A stretch of 7,820 nucleotides of DNA from an uncultured Bacteroidota bacterium (GTDB taxonomy: Bacteria > Bacteroidota > Bacteroidia > Chitinophagales > Chitinophagaceae): the NCBI GenBank assembly GCA_903933995.1, contig CAIZMD010000231.1, positions 1 to 7,820 on the forward strand. Direction: 5' to 3'. A model generated the notes under the pieces. The model was given only the letters and a program-made list of their open reading frames with translations, did no database searches and was not told the DNA's origin. Of this stretch, positions 7,101-7,820 are shown in pieces. Both the position numbers and the translations under genes were made by a program. Each line of letters starts with the position of its first letter. Positions within the stretch are counted from its first letter, which is position 1.

Positions 7101-7820
7101 ATATGTTAACCGCAGAAGCGTCATCCTTAGAATTAAATGGGGTTGAAAAAGAAGTAGCTATTAGTACGGATGAGCTGAATGGTTGGATGCGCAATATTAA
7201 AGCCAATAAACAAGTGCTAATCTTGGACGCTTGTAATAGTGGTCAGGCAAATACAAACGCTCAAGAAATCATTACCAAAAGAGATATGCCTGCAGACCAA
7301 GTAAGGGCATTGGAAAATTTAAAAGATAAGACCGGTACTTTTATTTTGTCGGCATCGGCCTCCGGCCAACCTGCTTATGAAGCCAGTCAATTTGGACAAG
7401 GCTTGCTCACGTATAGTTTGTTATCCGGAATCAAATTGGGCAATGGATTAAAAGATGATAAATACCTAGACGTTAGCAGGTGGTTTAATTCAGCTTCTGA
7501 TCAAGTAAGGGATCTAGCCAAATCTATTGGTGGCAGACAGGAGCCACAAATCATTGGTGTGGCAAGTTTTGATTTGGGATTAGCAGATAAGGAAGTAAAA
7601 GACGCTATTAATATTAGTCCCAGTCAGAAAAAACTCTTTACGCGTTCTTTAGTATATACGGGTGATAGAGATTTGTTATTAGACAATTTACAAATCACCG
7701 ATGAGTTTAATAACGAATTGTTGAATAGGTCATCTATGGGTAGAGAGAGCAAACTCAGTTATGTAGAACAGTATAAATCAGCAGATGCCTATAGTATTCG
7801 AGGTAGTTATGAGGTCACGG
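4127..7820 (+). CDS. Large exported WD40-repeat protein with C-terminal caspase domain (3'-truncated by the window edge)
   Basis: The frame runs from ATG 4127 to the last base with no stop: 1231 codons present, C-terminus missing. The start opens a signal peptide (M-H-K-L-P-L-L-C-I-L-L-W, cleavage after N-S-Y-A, residue 21). From about 25 to 710 come some 16 WD40-like blades, many with the S-P-D-G-K turn and a final W-D or W-N (Trp59, Trp101 and on), enough for two beta-propellers; blades 11-14 are degenerate. A linker near 716-765 (Y-D-Y-L-V-L-D, R-Y-D-G-T-A-E-A-R-K-L, Q-P-G-L) and an Ig-like stretch near 765-880 (G-G-V-G-M-V-Q-L-F-V-N-G-K, Asn818) match what I know of WD40-caspase fusions in Bacteroidota and cyanobacteria. 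The caspase domain starts at M-Y-V-V-A-I-G-I-N-Q (890) with His981 in F-F-A-G-H-G-A and Cys1036 in L-D-A-C-N-S-G, so the catalytic pair is intact. A further unassigned tail follows residue about 1145. It probably binds a partner or substrate through the propellers outside the cytoplasm; substrate unknown. Confidence 0.95.
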   Translation, partial: MHKLPLLCILLWVIITNSYAQTAKLMLPIGHTQEVIDGVFSKDGKRVLTVSQDKTVKIWDGQNGMLLASLKGHEGMIGMGVFSPDGKTILTVSEDGTAKLWNSYNGNLIASMSHNMEGIYDAGFSEDGKYIYAPFSDSALRFFDATNGRLLQTIKNPEAEFGWITQHPDGKLIIATDESEKFAIWDKSTGRKVATCKGHKAKVEYVEYNKVNNKILSSSEDGIAMVWNMKGQKLFQITNKGNIREARFSPDGKYVFTYSDQFELGLWSAEDGHKIVSLGVVSDELGTAEFSIDSKRLVTTHLQSVYIWDIPSGNLFRKIDIPDGVINARFDNSGTKLVTAGYDKVAMVWDLFTEEEILDLDGQTYAPTGSNFSPDGTKILTTDELGNCRIWNSVTSQILTMLIGHRKGITSAEYSKDGTRIITASFDSTVKIWDANSAKEIVTLKDHNNAVYYAHLSPDGNKVVTASSDSLARLWIWNSTGKKWELKKRYRNPLGSMGNPIFSSDGNLLLLTDPNLRPYLELVNTNTGLTIGKFKGMGDSSFYAAFFSNDNKTVITVSAGGPNKPEQGLQIWSTSDGRLLENKWIAKDIFPNNHAISPDGTKMVYVTNKTDLLIINLTNYSIISRFKELGYFPNDIQFHPTNNSFLMTFNDNNIESWDANTGNLLATLKGHANNVHTAKYSQDGRFILSQSEDNTFKKWDSQGQLLYTFFPIGEGYDYLVLDPYDRYDGTAEARKLLYFTCGTEVVALDQFKDLSWQPGLVSRIMGITKEPITAKKSSEIQICNVTPFVQQMGLNNGRYEFQIFPKDGGVGMVQLFVNGKMRGEYAASTLPKNNSAYYLGINESDLKPFFVPGISNTVSVKATVANGSMTSRGGEVETGVQPKSNATPNMYVVAIGINQYKGEKLKLNFASPDAEGFSAALSASAKKLLNTDGKQHVITSLFTTEKGNINAPFKTAIKKRLEEIAVSSKAEDILVIFFAGHGALLSGQKNFYMLTAEASSLELNGVEKEVAISTDELNGWMRNIKANKQVLILDACNSGQANTNAQEIITKRDMPADQVRALENLKDKTGTFILSASASGQPAYEASQFGQGLLTYSLLSGIKLGNGLKDDKYLDVSRWFNSASDQVRDLAKSIGGRQEPQIIGVASFDLGLADKEVKDAINISPSQKKLFTRSLVYTGDRDLLLDNLQITDEFNNELLNRSSMGRESKLSYVEQYKSADAYSIRGSYEVT
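4205..6240 (+). repeat. WD40 repeat array (about 16 degenerate blades, in-gene)
   Basis: Within the WD40-caspase gene, units of roughly 40 codons recur. Each has a loop of type F-S-P-D-G-K or close to it and a closing W-D/W-N. Near-identical DNA at the turn (TTTAGTCC[C/T]GATGG) occurs at 4370, 4868 and 5240, with looser forms at 4511 and 5633. Blade ends visible in translation are, in order: I-W-D, L-W-N, F-F-D, I-W-D, V-W-N, L-W-S, I-W-D, V-W-D, I-W-N, I-W-D, L-W-I-W, L-V-N, I-W-S, I-I-N, S-W-D, K-W-D. DNA identity between units is otherwise low, so the array looks old rather than freshly duplicated. The blade count is by eye. Confidence 0.85.

Noticed and set aside
954..7820. An abortive-infection or anti-phage system built on caspase-like effectors
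   Set aside because: Both caspase proteins and the TPR protein start with clear signal peptides, placing the proteases outside the cytoplasm. No gasdermin, nucleotide cyclase, Cas or toxin partner is visible. The strands alternate instead of forming an operon.

Overview
The window is AT-rich and looks like a chromosomal stretch from a member of the Bacteroidota, possibly the Chitinophagaceae/Sphingobacteriia side (inference). The reasons are the near absence of Shine-Dalgarno sequences, A-rich leaders, many exported proteins, a short lipoprotein with an L-I-S-C lipobox, a TPR/coiled-coil membrane protein of a type common in that phylum, and two caspase-like (peptidase C14) proteins. No RNA gene, mobile element, CRISPR array or attachment site is visible.

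Layout, left to right. (1) Bases 1-957, plus: a LacI/GalR-family repressor whose DNA-binding N-terminus lies upstream of the window. (2) Bases 954-2375, minus: a secreted caspase-like protease, convergent with the repressor and sharing the palindromic CTAG at 954-957 so that the two stop codons overlap. (3) Bases 2376-3794, plus: a TPR protein with a signal peptide, a coiled coil and three C-terminal membrane segments. Its ATG directly abuts the ATG of gene 2 (CATATG, 2373-2378). (4) A strong hairpin at 3771-3811 that works best as a terminator for the minus strand. (5) Bases 3831-4031, minus: a 66-residue Ala/Thr/Pro-rich lipoprotein. (6) A 95-base divergent intergenic region. (7) Bases 4127 to the right edge, plus: one uninterrupted reading frame of 1231 codons with no stop in the window. 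It encodes a signal peptide, about 16 WD40-like blades, a linker and Ig-like region, and a caspase domain with His981 and Cys1036. It is the largest gene here and fills nearly the whole right half.

Functional reading. Genes 2, 3, 5 and 7 are all predicted to be exported or membrane/lipid-anchored, and two of them carry an intact caspase His-Cys pair. Together they could form an envelope-located protease and scaffold module (WD40 and TPR as protein-binding parts), but the sequence shows only proximity, not shared transcription: the genes alternate in strand. The signal peptides argue against a cytosolic suicide or anti-phage role of the kind known for caspase-like effectors. The LacI repressor is probably the end of an unrelated upstream regulatory or sugar-use locus.
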